A DNA stretch of 64,000 bases, from assembly GCF_014200575.1 (NCBI RefSeq), contig NZ_JACHBZ010000012.1:95992-159991 (forward strand). The letters run 5' to 3'. Made by a program: the position numbers and the translations under genes. Below the pieces are notes generated by a model. The model made no database searches. It was given only the letters and a program-made list of their open reading frames with translations, and was not told the DNA's origin. The stretch comes from Mucilaginibacter saanensis. Its GTDB lineage: Bacteria > Bacteroidota > Bacteroidia > Sphingobacteriales > Sphingobacteriaceae. This document shows, in pieces, positions 35,959 to 44,393 of the stretch. How positions within the stretch are numbered: position 1 is the first letter of the stretch; every line of letters begins with the position of its first letter.

Positions 35959-36701
35959 AGATCAGTTTATTAACATCCTTACAACATAAAAAATTTCGCA
36001 GGGAACATGGTTTTTTTATGGTTGAGGGCTATAAATCAGTTACGGAATTTATAAACTCTGCATACCAGGTTGATACCATTTACCATACCCCTGCACTTGC
36101 TCCAAAATTGCTGAATTTATCCCGAAAAATAAACTTTCAGGAGATTTCATTAAATGAGCTCGAAAAAATAAGCACATTGAAAACACCGCAGGAGGTAATT
36201 GGTTTGGTTAAGATACCAATATGGCCGGTATTAAATTATAACAGCCTGAAACAAAGATTTTCCTTAGCGCTTGACAATATACAGGATCCCGGCAATATGG
36301 GTACGATTATACGCACTGCCGACTGGTTTGGCATTACCGATATTATTTGCTCAGAGGACACGGTTGACGTGTATAACCCCAAAGTAGTGCAGGCTACCAT
36401 GGGCTCCTTATCGCGCGTAAATGTTCATTATACAAATCTTGCCGAGGTTTTACCAAAAATTAAATTACCTTTATTCGGTGCCATGCTCAATGGCGAAAAC
36501 GTATACAATACCAACTTTGGCGGCGAGGGCCTGCTGGTAATGGGCAACGAAGGTAATGGGATAAGTGCCGAAATTGAGCAGTTGATAACCAGTGCGGTAA
36601 CCATTCCGCGGGCCGGAAATGCCGAATCTTTGAACGTTGCCATAGCTACGGCTATACTATGTTCAGAAATAAAAAGAAATAAATTGGCTACCAATAAATA
36701 A
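35943..36701 (+). CDS. SpoU/TrmH-family RNA 2'-O-methyltransferase
   Basis: 252 residues: an N-terminal substrate-binding part (KFRREHGFFMVEGYKSVTEFI) and the knotted SPOUT domain with the three motifs ALDNIQDPGNMGTIIRTADWF, LLVMGNEGNGI and IPRAGNAESLNVAIATAI. It transfers methyl from SAM to a ribose of rRNA or tRNA, RlmB-like by layout, but the exact target cannot be told. It overlaps the divergent TamL gene at its 5' end, and its 3' end carries the tRNA-Cys promoter. Confidence 0.9.
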   Translation: MLSKSQISLLTSLQHKKFRREHGFFMVEGYKSVTEFINSAYQVDTIYHTPALAPKLLNLSRKINFQEISLNELEKISTLKTPQEVIGLVKIPIWPVLNYNSLKQRFSLALDNIQDPGNMGTIIRTADWFGITDIICSEDTVDVYNPKVVQATMGSLSRVNVHYTNLAEVLPKIKLPLFGAMLNGENVYNTNFGGEGLLVMGNEGNGISAEIEQLITSAVTIPRAGNAESLNVAIATAILCSEIKRNKLATNK

Positions 36702-36714
36702 ATTACTATTTTTG
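36684..36714 (+). promoter_or_regulatory. Promoter of tRNA-Cys
   Basis: TTG at 36684-36686, a 20-base spacer and TATTTTTG at 36707-36714 match the consensus exactly. It overlaps the last codons of the methyltransferase gene. The mature tRNA starts 16 bases after the -7 element. Confidence 0.75.
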
Positions 36715-36730
36715 CAATCCTTAAAAATAG

Positions 36731-36801
36731 GGTCGGGTGGCCGAGTGGCTAGGCAGAGGTCTGCAAAACCTTTTACAGCGGTTCGAATCCGCTCCCGACC
36801 T
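36731..36801 (+). tRNA. tRNA-Cys (GCA)
   Basis: A full cloverleaf is visible in 71 bases: acceptor arms GGTCGGG / CCCGACC plus discriminator T, D-arm GCC...GGC, an anticodon arm with loop CTGCAAA giving anticodon GCA, and a T-arm AGCGG-TTCGAAT-CCGCT. CCA is not encoded, as usual in this phylum. Confidence 0.96.
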
Positions 36802-36834
36802 CAAGGGTATTAAAAAATTAAAAATAACAACACC

Positions 36835-37008
36835 ATGGGCGTTACACGTTTAAAAAGAAAAGATAGAAAAAACAAAACTACTTCAAGATTAGAAGTACAG
36901 TTTTTGAAGCTTGCTACCAACATTGAGTACGGTAGCCGTTCTGCTGAGTCAAAACACAGCCAGATAACAAAAAACAATGCAGCATTAGCTATTGCTGCTG
37001 GTAAATAA
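36835..37008 (+). CDS. 57-residue basic protein of unknown function
   Basis: A short frame from ATG 36835 to TAA 37008, ending 40 bases before a strong terminator. The protein begins MGVTRLKRKDRKNKTTSR, strongly basic, followed by a helical part (LEVQFLKLATNIEYGSRSAES) and an Ala-rich end. It shares the tRNA-Cys transcript and has no other promoter, so it is very likely real. Its charge and size resemble small ribosome- or nucleic-acid-binding proteins, but that role is inference and no family is recognised. Confidence 0.75.
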   Translation: MGVTRLKRKDRKNKTTSRLEVQFLKLATNIEYGSRSAESKHSQITKNNAALAIAAGK

Positions 37009-37047
37009 TTCTATCAGTTAAGGCGCAAAGCGCTTAAAAAGTCTTAT

Positions 37048-37084
37048 AAATCCTGCTGGTTTCAGAAACCGGCAGGATTTTTTT
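37048..37084 (+). terminator. Strong terminator after tRNA-Cys and the basic protein
   Basis: Arms 37048-37062 and 37066-37080 form a 15-bp stem with one G-U pair and loop CAG, merging into a seven-T tract (37078-37084). Confidence 0.9.
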
Positions 37085-37099
37085 ATGCGCAATATTTTT

Positions 37100-37530
37100 G
37101 ACCGTTGATTTGTTTGATTACGATGATTTTTTGTGAGATGGGCAGGGTAGGCGGGCTATTCGGTTTACGCTGTATGTATTTTTAAGCCCAAAATCTATTT
37201 AAAAATGAGTTGAAATTGCTGTCATGGTGAGCTCCGTCGAACCATGGTGGGCAGGCCTCTGCGCACGGGTCTTCGACAAGCTCAGACTGACAGGCCCCGC
37301 TTTTTAACCGCTGATTTGTTTGATTGCGTTGATTACGATGATTTTATGTGAGGTGGAGAACTTTCAGATTAAATAGATTAATAGGAACTCCTAATGTTCC
37401 GGGAATATACTGAAAGTGTAAAAAAAAACGCGTCATTGCGAGGTACGAAGCCTCACCCAACCCTCTCCAAAGGAGAGGGCTTTAAAATGCTTTTGAAGTC
37501 TCCCCCTTTGGGGGAGATTTAGAGGGGGCT
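37100..37530. repeat. Intergenic block of dispersed repeats
   Basis: The 468-base gap before pyrD contains no gene. It holds two copies of a GATTTGTTTGATT...GATTACGATGATTTT unit (near 37100-37135 and 37308-37345), a CTTCGACAAGCTCAGACTGACAGG element near 37271-37294, and at 37451-37530 two hairpin-forming CTCTCCAAAGGAGAG- and CCCCCTTTGGGGG-type palindromes. All are of the kind scattered through intergenic regions of this group. Confidence 0.6.
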
Positions 37531-37552
37531 TTTTGCCTCGCAAACAAAAACA

Positions 37553-38596
37553 CTATTGATTCAGCAACCTCTTATTAATCCGGCCTATTAACCCCGGGCC
37601 CTCGTAAATAAAGCCGGTATATAGTTGTACAAGCGATGCGCCGGCTTGTAGTTTCTCTACGGCGTCATCGGCAGTATGTATGCCGCCCACGCCAATTATG
37701 GGGAAGGAGCCATTTGATTTTTTGTGCAGGTAGTTGATCACCTCGGTAGAGCGCTTGGTGAGCGGTTTTCCGCTCAGGCCGCCCATTTCATTTTTTAGAG
37801 TTTCGGCCGCAGTTAAATCTTCGCGGCTGATGGTAGTATTGGTGGCAATAATGCCCGCAATGCCTGTTTGCTGCACAATGTCAACAATGTCATCCAATTG
37901 CGAATCGGTAAGATCGGGGGCTATTTTTAACAGGATGGGCCTGCTGATGCCGTTTTTTGAATTGCGCTGCTGCAGCGTGTTCAGGATATGCATTAATGGT
38001 TCTTTCTCCTGCAGCGCCCGTAAGCCGGGCGTGTTTGGCGAGCTTACATTCACCACAAAATAATCAACCACATCAAACAGGCGGTCGAAACATTTGATAT
38101 AATCATTAACAGCTTCTTCGTTGGGGGTAACCTTATTTTTGCCAATATTGCCGCCAATGATCAGTTCTTTTTGAGCGCCTTTTGCGTTTCTGCGGAAGGC
38201 AGCTATCCGCTCGGCGGCCACATCAACACCAAAATTGTTAAAACCCATGCGGTTGATGAGTGCGCCGTCAGGCGGCAGGCGAAACATGCGGGGTTGTGGA
38301 TTGCCGGGTTGGGGAAGGGGGGTAACCGTGCCAATTTCAACAAAGCCAAAACCTATGTTGGCCATTTCGCCCATTAGTTCGGCATTTTTATCAAAACCTG
38401 CTGCCAGGCCCACCGGATTTTTAAACTTCAGTCCAAATACTTCTTTCTCCAGTCGGGGGTTATTTACGTCCCAGATAGCCCTGCTTAAAGCCGCGCCACC
38501 CGGAAAACGGTTAAAGCGCTTTAAATTGCGGGTTACAAAATAATGTACTTTTTCGGGATCGAACTGGAACAGGATGGGTTTTAATAAAAAATACAT
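37553..38596 (-). CDS. pyrD: Quinone-dependent dihydroorotate dehydrogenase (class 2)
   Basis: 347 residues with class 2 features: N-terminal membrane-associating helices ([19 protein letters not shown]), FMN-binding [31 protein letters not shown], the catalytic Ser loop [20 protein letters not shown] and the phosphate site [10 protein letters not shown]. It oxidises dihydroorotate to orotate in pyrimidine synthesis, passing electrons to the quinone pool. Monocistronic. Confidence 0.97.
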   Translation of the reverse strand: MYFLLKPILFQFDPEKVHYFVTRNLKRFNRFPGGAALSRAIWDVNNPRLEKEVFGLKFKNPVGLAAGFDKNAELMGEMANIGFGFVEIGTVTPLPQPGNPQPRMFRLPPDGALINRMGFNNFGVDVAAERIAAFRRNAKGAQKELIIGGNIGKNKVTPNEEAVNDYIKCFDRLFDVVDYFVVNVSSPNTPGLRALQEKEPLMHILNTLQQRNSKNGISRPILLKIAPDLTDSQLDDIVDIVQQTGIAGIIATNTTISREDLTAAETLKNEMGGLSGKPLTKRSTEVINYLHKKSNGSFPIIGVGGIHTADDAVEKLQAGASLVQLYTGFIYEGPGLIGRINKRLLNQ

Positions 38597-38600
38597 GGCG

Positions 38601-38625
38601 CGAAGTTAGCACATTACTTAATGTG
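38601..38625 (-). promoter_or_regulatory. Possible pyrD promoter/operator
   Basis: On the minus strand TAACTTCG (38601-38608) is a near match to the -7 element, directly next to a perfect 6-bp inverted repeat CACATT-ACTT-AATGTG (38610-38625). No good -33 TTG is found. Confidence 0.3.
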
Positions 38626-38770
38626 TGTAAACCAGAATTTTACGAAATTATTAAAGCGGTACAATATTAATTATTCAAATGCTGGTACAAAAATCAACAA
38701 AATTTTAAAAAATAAGCTAAATCTGTAAATTCGGGGAATCCAATAAGCATACCCATAAAAACAAACCTAT

Positions 38771-39556
38771 ATGATCAAGAAAATACGGAGAGAAATCTTT
38801 AAAACAGGCCGTCGTAATTTTATTAAAACTGCTTCGGTAGGCACGCTTGCTGCCATAGGGATCCCTCAAATTGTATCGGCTGCTTTAGCTACAGAAAAAA
38901 GCGCTTCTAAATTAAAGTTTAATGCCGGCGATGTGATCCTGTTCCAGGGTGATTCCATTACCGACTGGGGGCGCGACCATAGCAAGACCGAACCTAATAC
39001 CACCAGCGCCTTAGGCTCGGGCTATACCCTTATAACCGCATCAAAACTATTGCTTGACCATGCTGATAAAGACCTGAAGATATATAACAAAGGGATTAGC
39101 GGTAATAAAGTTTATCAACTGGCCGACCGCTGGGATACTGATTGCCTTGCCTTAAAACCCAATATATTAAGTATTCACATTGGTGTAAATGATTTTTGGC
39201 ATACCTTAACCGGAGGCTATAAAGGCACTATTGAAACTTATGTGGAGGATTATAAAAAATTACTTACCCGCACCAAACAGGCCCTGCCCGATGTTAAGCT
39301 GGTGATCTGCGAGCCATTTGCCTCCAAAGGCGTTAAGGCTGTTGACGAAAAATGGTACCCTGCATTTGCCCAGTATAGTAAAGCTGCCCGCGATATTGCC
39401 CATGAATTTGGTGCCGTTTTTGTACCCTACCAGGCTGCCTTTGATAAGGCTATTGAAACCGTACCTGCTGCTTACTGGAGCATTGATGGCGTACACCCAA
39501 GTGTAGCCGGCGAAGCCCTGATGGCGCAAACCTGGTTAAAAGCCGTAGGAGCGTAG
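38771..39556 (+). CDS. Tat-exported SGNH/GDSL hydrolase
   Basis: 261 residues with a twin-arginine signal (FKTGRRNFIKTASVGTLAAIG) followed by a GDSL/SGNH esterase domain: block I ILFQGDSITDWG (catalytic Ser), block II Gly in NKGISGNKV, block III IHIGVNDFW (Asn) and block V SIDGVHPS with Asp and His. Substrates of such proteins in Bacteroidota are often acetylated or methylated sugars or pectin fragments, but none is indicated here. Tat export implies folding before secretion. Confidence 0.9.
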   Translation: MIKKIRREIFKTGRRNFIKTASVGTLAAIGIPQIVSAALATEKSASKLKFNAGDVILFQGDSITDWGRDHSKTEPNTTSALGSGYTLITASKLLLDHADKDLKIYNKGISGNKVYQLADRWDTDCLALKPNILSIHIGVNDFWHTLTGGYKGTIETYVEDYKKLLTRTKQALPDVKLVICEPFASKGVKAVDEKWYPAFAQYSKAARDIAHEFGAVFVPYQAAFDKAIETVPAAYWSIDGVHPSVAGEALMAQTWLKAVGA

Positions 39557-39561
39557 ATTTT

Positions 39562-39722
39562 TGAGGCTAAAGATGAAAGGTAAAAGGCTAAATGTGAAAA
39601 GTAAAAGGCTAAGGCAGGAATAAGAAATGTTAAATAAATTGAGTTGACCGGTTAAAATGGTCTAATTGTCATTATTATAAAACCTTTCACCCTTAGCCTT
39701 TAGCCTTTCACCTAAATTTCAC
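39562..39722. repeat. Short direct and inverted intergenic repeats
   Basis: Three direct copies of a GTAAAAGGCTAA-like unit (39562-39613) face inverted copies (CCTTAGCCTTTAGCCTTTCACC, 39689-39711). They lie between the SGNH hydrolase and the ABC-F gene and hold no ORF; they may fold as a 3' hairpin. Confidence 0.5.
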
Positions 39723-39732
39723 CTCAAAACCG

Positions 39733-39740
39733 TATCTTTG
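39733..39740 (+). promoter_or_regulatory. -7 element very close to the ABC-F start codon
   Basis: TATCTTTG is an exact -7 match, only 7 bases before ATG 39748, so the transcript would be leaderless or nearly so. No TTG is found at the right distance upstream. Confidence 0.45.
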
Positions 39741-39747
39741 CGCGCAA

Positions 39748-41670
39748 ATGATTGCTATAAATAACCTTACGTTTGAGATTGGTGCGCGGGCCCTTTATGA
39801 TGAAGCCAACTGGCATATAAAACCGGGAGAGAAAATTGGCCTTATTGGCGCCAATGGAACTGGTAAAACCACCCTCTTAAAAATTATTGTAGGCGACTAT
39901 AAACCTACATCGGGCACCATATCAATGGCTAAGGACCTTACCATGGGTTACCTTAACCAGGATTTGCTGTCATACTCATCAGATAAAAGCATTGTGCATG
40001 TGGCTATGGAGGCTTTTGAACGCCAGAACCAGCTGCATGATGAAATAGAAGTTTTACTGAAAAAACTGGAAACCGACTATACAGAAGACCTTTTGCATAA
40101 GCTTAGCGATAAGCAGCATGAGTTTGAACTGCTTGACGGTTATAACATAGAATACAAAGCACACGAAATTTTAGCCGGTTTAGGTTTTAGCGAAGCTGAT
40201 TGCCAGCGTAAGTTAAGCACCTTCTCGGGAGGGTGGCGTATGCGGGTAATGCTGGCCAAGATCCTGTTGCAGGCACCAGATATCCTGCTGCTGGATGAGC
40301 CTACCAACCACTTGGATTTACCATCTATTCAATGGCTGGAAGATTATTTGAAGGCCTTTAATGGCGCTATCATTATCGTATCGCACGATAGGTGGTTTTT
40401 AGATAAGGTAATTAACCGTACGGTAGAGTCGCGCAAGGGTAAACTGACCGTTTACGCGGGTAACTACACTTTTTACCTGGAAGAAAAAGCCCAGCGCGAA
40501 GAAATTCAGCGTGGCGAGTTCAAAAACCAGCAATCAAAAATAAAACAGGAAGAGCGTTTGATTGAGCGTTTCCGTGCCAAGGCTTCCAAAGCAAAAATGG
40601 CGCAGTCACGTATCAAAATGCTGGATAAAATGGAGCGTGTGGACGATGTGGATGACGATAACCCATCGGTTAACTTCGCCTTCCGGTTCTCCAAACAATC
40701 GGGCAGGCACGTGGTAACTTTAGAGGATATCGTTAAAAAATATCCTGCAATTGATATCCTTGACGGCGGCGAGGCTGTTATTGAAAAAGGCGATAAAATA
40801 GCCCTGATTGGTGCCAACGGTAAAGGTAAATCAACCCTGCTGCGCATCATTGCACAGGCAGATAAGGATTATAAAGGTACGGTAACTACGGGCCATAACG
40901 TAAGCACTACGTTTTTTGCCCAGCACCAGCTGGAGTCGTTACACCTGGAGCACCAGATATTACAGGAGCTGCAGGCCTTTGCACCAAAACATACCGATAC
41001 TGAACTGCGTACCATATTAGGTTCGTTCTTGTTTACCGGCGACGATGTGTTCAAGAAGATCAAGGTACTTTCCGGAGGTGAAAAATCGCGCGTGGCCTTA
41101 GCCAAGGCGCTTACTGCCGATGCCAACTTCCTGGTACTGGATGAGCCTACCAATCACCTGGATATGGCTTCGGTTAATATCCTGATCCAGGCTTTGGAAC
41201 AATATGAAGGTACTTTTATCGTAGTATCACACGATAGGTATTTCCTGGATAATGTGGCCAACAAGATCTGGTTCATCGAGGATCAAAAAATAAAGATCTA
41301 TCCGGGTACTTATGCTGAGTTCGACGAGTGGTCGTCAAAACGTAAGTTAGAGCCTAAAGCAGCAATCCCGGCTCCTCAACCTAAAAAGGAAGAGAAAAAG
41401 CCCGAGCCTGTCAAACAGCCGCAAGGCGAAAACAAGCACCAGCAGCTCAAAAAATTAAACCAGGACCTGGCCAAAATGGAAGAGCAGATTGCAGAGCTTG
41501 AAAAAACTGTAAAACAACTGGAAGCTACACTGGCCGACGATAAAATTTATACCGACAGCGCCAGGCTTAAGCAAACCAATGCCAGTTACAGCCAGAAACA
41601 AGCCGAGCTGAAACAAATTCAGCAAAAGTGGGAAACCCTGGCCGAGCAGATCCTGGAACTGGAATCATAA
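39748..41670 (+). CDS. ABC-F family ATPase (Uup/EttA-like)
   Basis: 640 residues with two ABC domains and no membrane segment: first Walker A GANGTGKTT, signature FSGGWRMR and LLLDEPTNHLD; second Walker A GANGKGKST, signature LSGGEKSRVALAKAL and LVLDEPTNHLD. They are joined by the basic ABC-F linker (RLIERFRAKASKAKMAQSR). The C-terminal 90 residues are a Pro/Lys-rich hinge and a coiled coil (LKKLNQDLAKMEEQIAELEKTVKQL), as in Uup. ABC-F proteins act at the ribosome E-site; Uup-type members also help in DNA precise excision and ribosome assembly. Cytoplasmic, monocistronic. Confidence 0.93.
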   Translation: MIAINNLTFEIGARALYDEANWHIKPGEKIGLIGANGTGKTTLLKIIVGDYKPTSGTISMAKDLTMGYLNQDLLSYSSDKSIVHVAMEAFERQNQLHDEIEVLLKKLETDYTEDLLHKLSDKQHEFELLDGYNIEYKAHEILAGLGFSEADCQRKLSTFSGGWRMRVMLAKILLQAPDILLLDEPTNHLDLPSIQWLEDYLKAFNGAIIIVSHDRWFLDKVINRTVESRKGKLTVYAGNYTFYLEEKAQREEIQRGEFKNQQSKIKQEERLIERFRAKASKAKMAQSRIKMLDKMERVDDVDDDNPSVNFAFRFSKQSGRHVVTLEDIVKKYPAIDILDGGEAVIEKGDKIALIGANGKGKSTLLRIIAQADKDYKGTVTTGHNVSTTFFAQHQLESLHLEHQILQELQAFAPKHTDTELRTILGSFLFTGDDVFKKIKVLSGGEKSRVALAKALTADANFLVLDEPTNHLDMASVNILIQALEQYEGTFIVVSHDRYFLDNVANKIWFIEDQKIKIYPGTYAEFDEWSSKRKLEPKAAIPAPQPKKEEKKPEPVKQPQGENKHQQLKKLNQDLAKMEEQIAELEKTVKQLEATLADDKIYTDSARLKQTNASYSQKQAELKQIQQKWETLAEQILELES

Positions 41671-41726
41671 AACAATTACCGGGTATTGAATTATATCCTT
41701 TAATTTTTGTATATTTATAATATAAG

Positions 41727-41764
41727 CAGCCCGGCTTTCTTTTAGTAAGAAAGCCGGGCTGTTT
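41727..41764 (+). terminator. Probable terminator after the ABC-F gene
   Basis: A perfect 15-bp stem (41727-41741 and 41747-41761, loop TTAGT) is followed by a short T-run (TTTGG). A palindrome this strong probably terminates or ends the transcript from both sides. The remaining gap to 42099 is AT-rich with T-rich repeats (see findings) and holds no gene. Confidence 0.7.
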
Positions 41765-42099
41765 GGTTAAACAGTAAAAGGCAGCAAAACAAACCGTTTG
41801 GTTTGTTTGTGTTTGTATATCAATAAGTTACTACTTTTTAAAGCTTCAAAAATGCCTTGAAAAGCATCAAAATGAACCGTTTTTATCAGGTTTTATCACT
41901 TTTTTGATGATTTTTGACCGTTTTTTAAAACATTTTGAGGCCTTTTAACACAAAAAAGACCACTTTAAAAAGTTTTTGATGCTGGTGCGTTTTAAATATC
42001 GTGCCATCAAATAATTTGTCTTCAGGAATTTCTTAAATTTCGCCAATTAACATGGCCGGTTTATGAGCCGGTTGCTGCTACCATCTAATTTGTATAAAA

Positions 42100-43356
42100 A
42101 TGAGAAAACATTGCTGCTTGCTGCTGCTCTTGTTAACCGCCCTCCGGGGTTTTGCCCAATTGCCTTATAACAACAATGTTTATAATGCTGCCATCAAAAG
42201 TGTGGAGTTTTATAATACCAAAAAACAAGGGTCGTTCCCGGTAATTGCCTTAGGATCAGATGAAAAAGTACAGCTGGCCTTTGACGATCTGCGGGGCGGC
42301 AGCCGTAACTATTATTACACTATTGAGCACTGCGATACCCGTTGGAACTCCTCCAACCTGTCAACCGCAGAGTACCTGCAAAGCTTTACCGACGATCGTT
42401 TGTATGATTATACGTACTCCAGCGGTACCATTCAAAAATATACCCATTACGAAATAAAAGTGCCCAATAATAACATTGCCCCCAAGCTATCAGGCAATTA
42501 CATATTAAAAGTTTATGAGGATGGCGATCAATCCAAACTGGTGCTTACCCGCAGGTTGTATGTGGTTGGTAAAAGGGTAGCCGTAACCACCGATGTGGTA
42601 GCTTCGCCAAATACGCAGAACAGGCAAACTAATCAAAAAGTGAATTTCACTATTGATTACACGGGTTTGCCGGTACAAAATCCCTCCATGGATGTGCGCA
42701 CCTTTATTATGCAAAACGCCCGTACCGAAACCGGGATCTCGAATATTCAGCCTACGTATGTGCGTGGTTCACAGCTTATTTATAATGATATTGCCATTAA
42801 TGATTTTGCGGGCCGCAATGAGTTCAGGCTGTTTGATACCCGCACGCTGAAACTTAATTCGCAGCGGGTAGCACGTATTGTAAAGGATACCTCCAATACG
42901 GTGGTTTTATTGACAGATCCGGTACGTAACAGCCCTGATTATATTTTGCTGTATGATAACAACGGTAAGTTTTTTTTGCTGAACCAGGATGGCCGCGATC
43001 CGCGAACGGATGCTGATTATGCACATGTTTATTTTAGCCTCGCCGCCAATAAACCCGAAACAGAGGGCAGCCCGTATGTAGTTGGCCAGTTTAATGATTA
43101 TAAACTGGATGACCGTAGTAAAATGACCCTGGGCGAAAACGGTAAATATTATATAAACCTGCTTTTAAAGCAAGGAGTATATGATTATGAATACGTTTGG
43201 GTTGATAGCCGAACCCAAAAGGCCGACGATGTGCCGTTAGAGGGCAGTCACTTTGAAACCGAGAATGATTACCAGGTATTGGTTTACTACCGCCCGCCCG
43301 CAGCCCGCTGGGATGAGCTGGTTGGGTTCAGGGAGCTCAATACGGTGAAGAAATAA
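42100..43356 (+). CDS. Type IX secretion system plug protein (DUF5103 family)
   Basis: 418 residues with a signal peptide (ends LRGFAQ). The mature protein matches the T9SS plug family: LPYNNNVYNAAIKSVEFYN at the start, YYYTIEHCDTRW, NYILKVYEDGDQSKLVLTRRLYVV, an immunoglobulin-like middle, and VYFSLAANKPETEGSPYVVGQFNDY with KQGVYDYEYVWVD near the end. The family's Flavobacterium member plugs the periplasmic side of the SprA translocon. It is consistent with the T9SS sorting domain on the NHL protein at 8697-11237; no other T9SS component is in the window. Confidence 0.9.
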   Translation: MRKHCCLLLLLLTALRGFAQLPYNNNVYNAAIKSVEFYNTKKQGSFPVIALGSDEKVQLAFDDLRGGSRNYYYTIEHCDTRWNSSNLSTAEYLQSFTDDRLYDYTYSSGTIQKYTHYEIKVPNNNIAPKLSGNYILKVYEDGDQSKLVLTRRLYVVGKRVAVTTDVVASPNTQNRQTNQKVNFTIDYTGLPVQNPSMDVRTFIMQNARTETGISNIQPTYVRGSQLIYNDIAINDFAGRNEFRLFDTRTLKLNSQRVARIVKDTSNTVVLLTDPVRNSPDYILLYDNNGKFFLLNQDGRDPRTDADYAHVYFSLAANKPETEGSPYVVGQFNDYKLDDRSKMTLGENGKYYINLLLKQGVYDYEYVWVDSRTQKADDVPLEGSHFETENDYQVLVYYRPPAARWDELVGFRELNTVKK

Positions 43357-43463
43357 GTGACCTCGTCCGCAGCCCTCCCCCAAGGAGAGGCGGGTAAAAG
43401 TACCTTTATAAAGTCCTCGCCTTTAGTGGGGCTTTCGTATCTTTGTATAAAAATTATTCATCC

Positions 43464-44003
43464 ATGACCGGAAAAACGCCACAGGAATCATATACCATCA
43501 TGAATGAACTGGTATTACCCAATGATACCAACACTTTAAATAATTTGATGGGCGGCAGGCTGCTGCACTGGATGGATATTGCTGCGGCTATATCTGCACA
43601 AAAACACTGCAACCGCATTGTGGTAACGGCTTCTGTTGATAATGTATCGTTCCAGTCGCCAATTAAACTGGGCGATGTAATAAGCATCGAAGCTAAGGTA
43701 ACACGCGCATTCACTACTTCGGTTGAGGTACGGATGGATGTTTGGGCGCAAAATATTCCGTCGGGTACCAAGGTAAAAAGTAACGAGGCCTACTATACCT
43801 TTGTAGCGCTTGATAATGACGGCCAAAAAACACAGGTTCCGGCGCTGATACCTCAAACAGATGAAGAAGTAGCACTTTTTGAAGGTGCCCTGCGCCGCAG
43901 GCAACTGCGCCTGATACTGGGCGGTAAGATGCGCCCGGATGATGCTACTGAACTAAAGGCCCTTTTCTTCGGTGAGCAACTGCCTTTAAATCTGCGTGAT
44001 TAA
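43464..44003 (+). CDS. Acyl-CoA thioesterase (hotdog fold)
   Basis: 179 residues from ATG 43464, preceded by an exact -7 element TATCTTTG at 43438-43445. The hotdog motifs are LPNDTNTLNNLMGGRLLHWMDIAAAISAQKHCNRIVVTASVDNVSF and IEAKVTRAFTTSVEVRMDV, as in YciA/BFIT-type thioesterases, where the Asn/Asp and Ser positions act on acyl-CoA. Function: hydrolysis of acyl-CoA to free acid. No operon partner is seen. Confidence 0.9.
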   Translation: MTGKTPQESYTIMNELVLPNDTNTLNNLMGGRLLHWMDIAAAISAQKHCNRIVVTASVDNVSFQSPIKLGDVISIEAKVTRAFTTSVEVRMDVWAQNIPSGTKVKSNEAYYTFVALDNDGQKTQVPALIPQTDEEVALFEGALRRRQLRLILGGKMRPDDATELKALFFGEQLPLNLRD

Positions 44004-44076
44004 ACTGGCGTAACAAAAAGTTGTATTGATGGTCTAATGGGTATGATACGGTGTATCAGCAATTAAACTCATAGCC

Positions 44077-44280
44077 ATGCGATACTTTTTATGCTTTCTA
44101 TTTCCACCATTTGCCATATTAACCACCGGCCGGATAGGTGCATTTATATTAAATATTTTTTTAACCCTGTTTTTCTGGATTCCGGGAGTTATTCATTCTA
44201 TACTGGTAACTAATGATTATTATGAGGCCAAAAGGCACCGCCAGTTAATGCGCGCAACCCGCAGGGCAAGGTACTGGTAA
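44077..44280 (+). CDS. YqaE/Pmp3 family small membrane protein
   Basis: 67 residues with two transmembrane helices: FLCFLFPPFAILTTGRIGAFILNIFLTLFFWIPGVIHSILV, the UPF0057/PMP3 pattern, then a basic tail (KRHRQLMRATRRARYW). Homologues influence membrane potential and salt tolerance. It precedes the Kdp locus, but no shared transcript is evident. Confidence 0.88.
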   Translation: MRYFLCFLFPPFAILTTGRIGAFILNIFLTLFFWIPGVIHSILVTNDYYEAKRHRQLMRATRRARYW

Positions 44281-44393
44281 ACCCTGCTTGTTAGCGTTGA
44301 TAAGGATGATCATGCTTATTTTGCCGATGGAATGATACTGATATTTAAGTCATAAAAAATCATCGGTCAAAAATTACCATATTTGCTGCGGCT

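Noticed and set aside
37100..37352. Spaced direct repeats that could suggest a CRISPR array
   Set aside because: Only two imperfect copies, about 200 bases apart, with no regular spacer length and no cas genes.
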